From: an uncultured Paracoccaceae bacterium
Lineage (GTDB): Bacteria; Pseudomonadota; Alphaproteobacteria; Rhodobacterales; Rhodobacteraceae
Length of the DNA stretch: 7,368 bases
Direction: 5' to 3'
Assembly: GCA_937132145.1 (NCBI GenBank)
Contig: CAKZNY010000408.1
Span: 1 to 7,368, forward strand
A program made the translations under genes and the position numbers. The notes beneath the pieces were generated by a model that was given only the letters and a program-made list of their open reading frames with translations, was not told where the DNA came from and searched no databases. Below, in pieces: positions 5,915-7,368 of this stretch (positions within the stretch are counted from its first letter, which is position 1; each line of letters opens with the position of its first letter).

Positions 5915-6757
5915 ATGAAACTGCTACGTTACGGGCCAAAAGGTCAGGAAAAACCCGGGTGTCTGGACGCCGATGGCAATATTCGCGATCTGTCGATGGC
6001 GGTCACGGATTTTGCCGGGGATAGCGTTTCGCTGGCTGCTATGGACCGCCTTAAAGCGTTAAACCCCGAGATATTGCCGCTGGTAGAGGGCGCACCGCGG
6101 ATCGGGTCCTGTCTTGCCTACGTTCCGAATTTCTACTGTATCGGCCTGAATTATGCCAAACACGCCGCCGAGACGGGCATGGATCTTCCCGTCGAGCCCA
6201 TCCTGTTTTCCAAGGCCACCAGCGCGCTTTCCGGCCCGTTCGATCCAGTGCTGATCCCGCGTAATTCCACCAAAACCGACTGGGAGGTTGAGCTGGGCGT
6301 GGTCATCGGGAAGGCGGCCTCCTATGTGTCCGAAAAGGACGCGCTGTCCTATGTGGCGGGGTATTGCATCATCAACGACGTGTCCGAGCGTGCCTTTCAA
6401 ATTGAACGTGGCGGGCAGTGGATCAAGGGCAAATCTGCGCCCAGCTTTGGCCCCGTTGGCCCCTATCTGGTGACCGCCGATGAGGTTTTTGATCCGCAAA
6501 ACCTGTCGCTTTCGTTGCGGCTGAACGGCGATGTTATGCAGGACTCCTCTACCAGCGATATGGTGTTCAGCGTCGCTGAAATCATCTCCTACATGTCCCA
6601 ATTCATGGAGCTACGCCCCGGTGACATCATCGCAACCGGCACGCCTTCAGGCGTCGGCGCGGGCTTCAAACCCCAACGGTTCCTGAAAGCTGGCGATGTG
6701 ATGGAGCTGGAAGTAGAGGGCCTCGGCACCCAGAAACAAACGGTCGAGAACGCCTAA
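5915..6757 (+). CDS. Fumarylacetoacetate hydrolase (FAH) family protein
   Basis: A 280-residue FAH-superfamily enzyme, a group that cleaves C-C bonds in diketo acids or hydrates and decarboxylates oxo acids with Mg2+ or Mn2+. The N-terminal part opens MKLLRYGPKGQEKPG, typical of the subgroup annotated as ureidoglycolate lyase or 2,4-diketo-3-deoxy-sugar-acid hydrolase. The C-terminal catalytic domain has CIGLNYAKHA at 75-84, the metal ligands Glu124 and Glu126 in DWEVELG with Asp155 in INDVSER, the lysine of IKGKSAPSFGP near 171-173, and GDIIATGTPSGVG near the end. All expected catalytic residues are present. Start chosen by AGGAGG 7 nt upstream. Its TAA stop shares a base with the otnK ATG, so the two are surely co-transcribed and probably translationally coupled. 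The standard tetronate pathway has no step for this enzyme; it may hydrolyse a related diketo acid or a side product. Confidence 0.9.
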   Translation: MKLLRYGPKGQEKPGCLDADGNIRDLSMAVTDFAGDSVSLAAMDRLKALNPEILPLVEGAPRIGSCLAYVPNFYCIGLNYAKHAAETGMDLPVEPILFSKATSALSGPFDPVLIPRNSTKTDWEVELGVVIGKAASYVSEKDALSYVAGYCIINDVSERAFQIERGGQWIKGKSAPSFGPVGPYLVTADEVFDPQNLSLSLRLNGDVMQDSSTSDMVFSVAEIISYMSQFMELRPGDIIATGTPSGVGAGFKPQRFLKAGDVMELEVEGLGTQKQTVENA

Positions 6758-7368
6758 TGCTTCTGGGCTGCATCGGCGACGATTTCACCGGCTCCGCTGA
6801 TCTGGCGAACACTTTGACCAAGGGTGGCATGCAGGTGGCGCTGTTCAGCGGTATCCCCGATGGCGCATCGAACGCAGAGGCTGGCGTGATTGCGCTGAAG
6901 TCGCGAACGATTGCGCCGCACTTGGCGGTGGAACAGTCGCTGGCGGCACTCGATTGGTTGCTGGCGCAAGGGTGCAGGCAGATTTTCTTCAAGTATTGCT
7001 CGACGTTTGACAGCACGGCGCAGGGGAATATCGGGCCAGTTGCGGATGCTTTGGCGGATCGATTGGGTGAAAATGCGGTGATCGTTTGCCCTGCGTTTCC
7101 GGCGACGGGGCGCACCGTTTATCAAGGGCATTTGTTTGTGAATGGCCAGCCGTTGCATGAATCCGGCATGCAAAACCATCCGTTAACGCCGATGACTGAC
7201 CCGGATTTGCGCCGGTGGCTAAAGCCGCAAACGCGGCGGGTCGTTGCGCATATTCCTTGCGAGGTCGTGATGCAGGGCGCGGGTTCGATCTCGCAGGCGC
7301 TAAGGGCTGTGACTTCGCCTTCGCTGGTAGTAGTCGATGCGATTACAGACGATAACCTTTTGGAAATC
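6757..7368 (+). CDS. otnK: 3-oxo-tetronate kinase (DUF1537 / four-carbon acid sugar kinase), 3' end cut by window edge
   Basis: OtnK phosphorylates 3-oxo-tetronates with ATP to 3-oxo-tetronate 4-phosphates, the substrates of the decarboxylase OtnC. The first 204 codons are open to the window edge, about half of the usual 400-plus residues, so the C-terminal nucleotide-binding domain is missing here. Visible family motifs: GDDFTGSADLA at 7-17, KSRT at 48-51, KYCSTFDSTAQGNIG at 79-93, CPAFPATGRTVYQG at 111-124, the HESGM...HPLTPMTDPDL region at 134-151, and DAITDDNL at 194-201. This pattern, especially the TP-M-T-D run, fits OtnK rather than the D-threonate kinase DtnK, though hand reading cannot fully separate them. 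The ATG at 6757 overlaps the upstream TAA by one base; only GAG about 8 nt upstream resembles a ribosome site, consistent with coupling. OtnC and OtnI would be expected further right. Confidence 0.92.
   Translation, partial: MLLGCIGDDFTGSADLANTLTKGGMQVALFSGIPDGASNAEAGVIALKSRTIAPHLAVEQSLAALDWLLAQGCRQIFFKYCSTFDSTAQGNIGPVADALADRLGENAVIVCPAFPATGRTVYQGHLFVNGQPLHESGMQNHPLTPMTDPDLRRWLKPQTRRVVAHIPCEVVMQGAGSISQALRAVTSPSLVVVDAITDDNLLEI

Noticed and set aside
5377..6024. Plus-strand open frame of 215 codons spanning the denD/hydrolase gap
   Set aside because: It runs antisense to denD and then out of frame into the hydrolase, both clear genes.
6059..6601. Minus-strand open frame of 180 codons
   Set aside because: It is antisense to the FAH-family gene and has no family features.
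1..7368. Mobile elements, CRISPR arrays, tRNA or rRNA genes, toxin-antitoxin or defence systems
   Set aside because: No repeats with regular spacing, transposase motifs, tRNA cloverleafs or defence-type domains were seen; nearly all sequence is explained by metabolic and regulatory genes.

Overview
This window looks like chromosomal DNA of an alphaproteobacterium, most likely a Roseobacter-type member of the Rhodobacterales. That placement is an inference from moderate GC, densely packed genes and the protein families present; no rRNA or marker gene confirms it. It holds nine protein genes, two of them cut by the window edges. I see no tRNA, rRNA, CRISPR array, insertion sequence or phage gene.

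Left half (1-2772, all minus strand). Read in the direction of transcription, the order is: a secreted, methionine-rich protein of unknown function (2772-2203), a group 1 truncated haemoglobin (2099-1731), a GFA/CENP-V-type zinc protein (1665-1159), and a cysteine synthase that runs off the left edge (998-1). Each has its own ribosome binding site. Two hairpins without U-tracts lie in the gaps (2162-2192 and 1131-1162). The set has a loose thiol/reactive-small-molecule flavour (formaldehyde-type chemistry, haem ligand binding, cysteine supply), but the spacing does not prove one operon.

Middle (2773-3913). A LysR-type regulator is divergent from the secreted-protein gene across a 259-bp region. 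That region holds a clear TATAAT for the leftward gene and a dyad about 60 bp upstream of its predicted start.

Right half (3958-7368). This is a four-carbon sugar-acid (tetronate) catabolic locus: a beta-hydroxyacid dehydrogenase (plus), a D-erythronate dehydrogenase DenD (minus, tail to tail with the former with no base between the stop codons), an FAH-family hydrolase (plus, divergent from denD), and a DUF1537 kinase OtnK (plus, truncated by the right edge) whose start codon overlaps the hydrolase stop. In the known pathway a dehydrogenase makes a 2-oxo-tetronate, OtnI isomerises it, OtnK phosphorylates the 3-oxo-tetronate and OtnC decarboxylates the product to dihydroxyacetone phosphate. 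OtnI and OtnC are not in the window and could lie to the right. The least expected member is the FAH hydrolase. Both promoter-containing gaps of this locus share the 9-mer GCGGCAACC, a candidate operator element.
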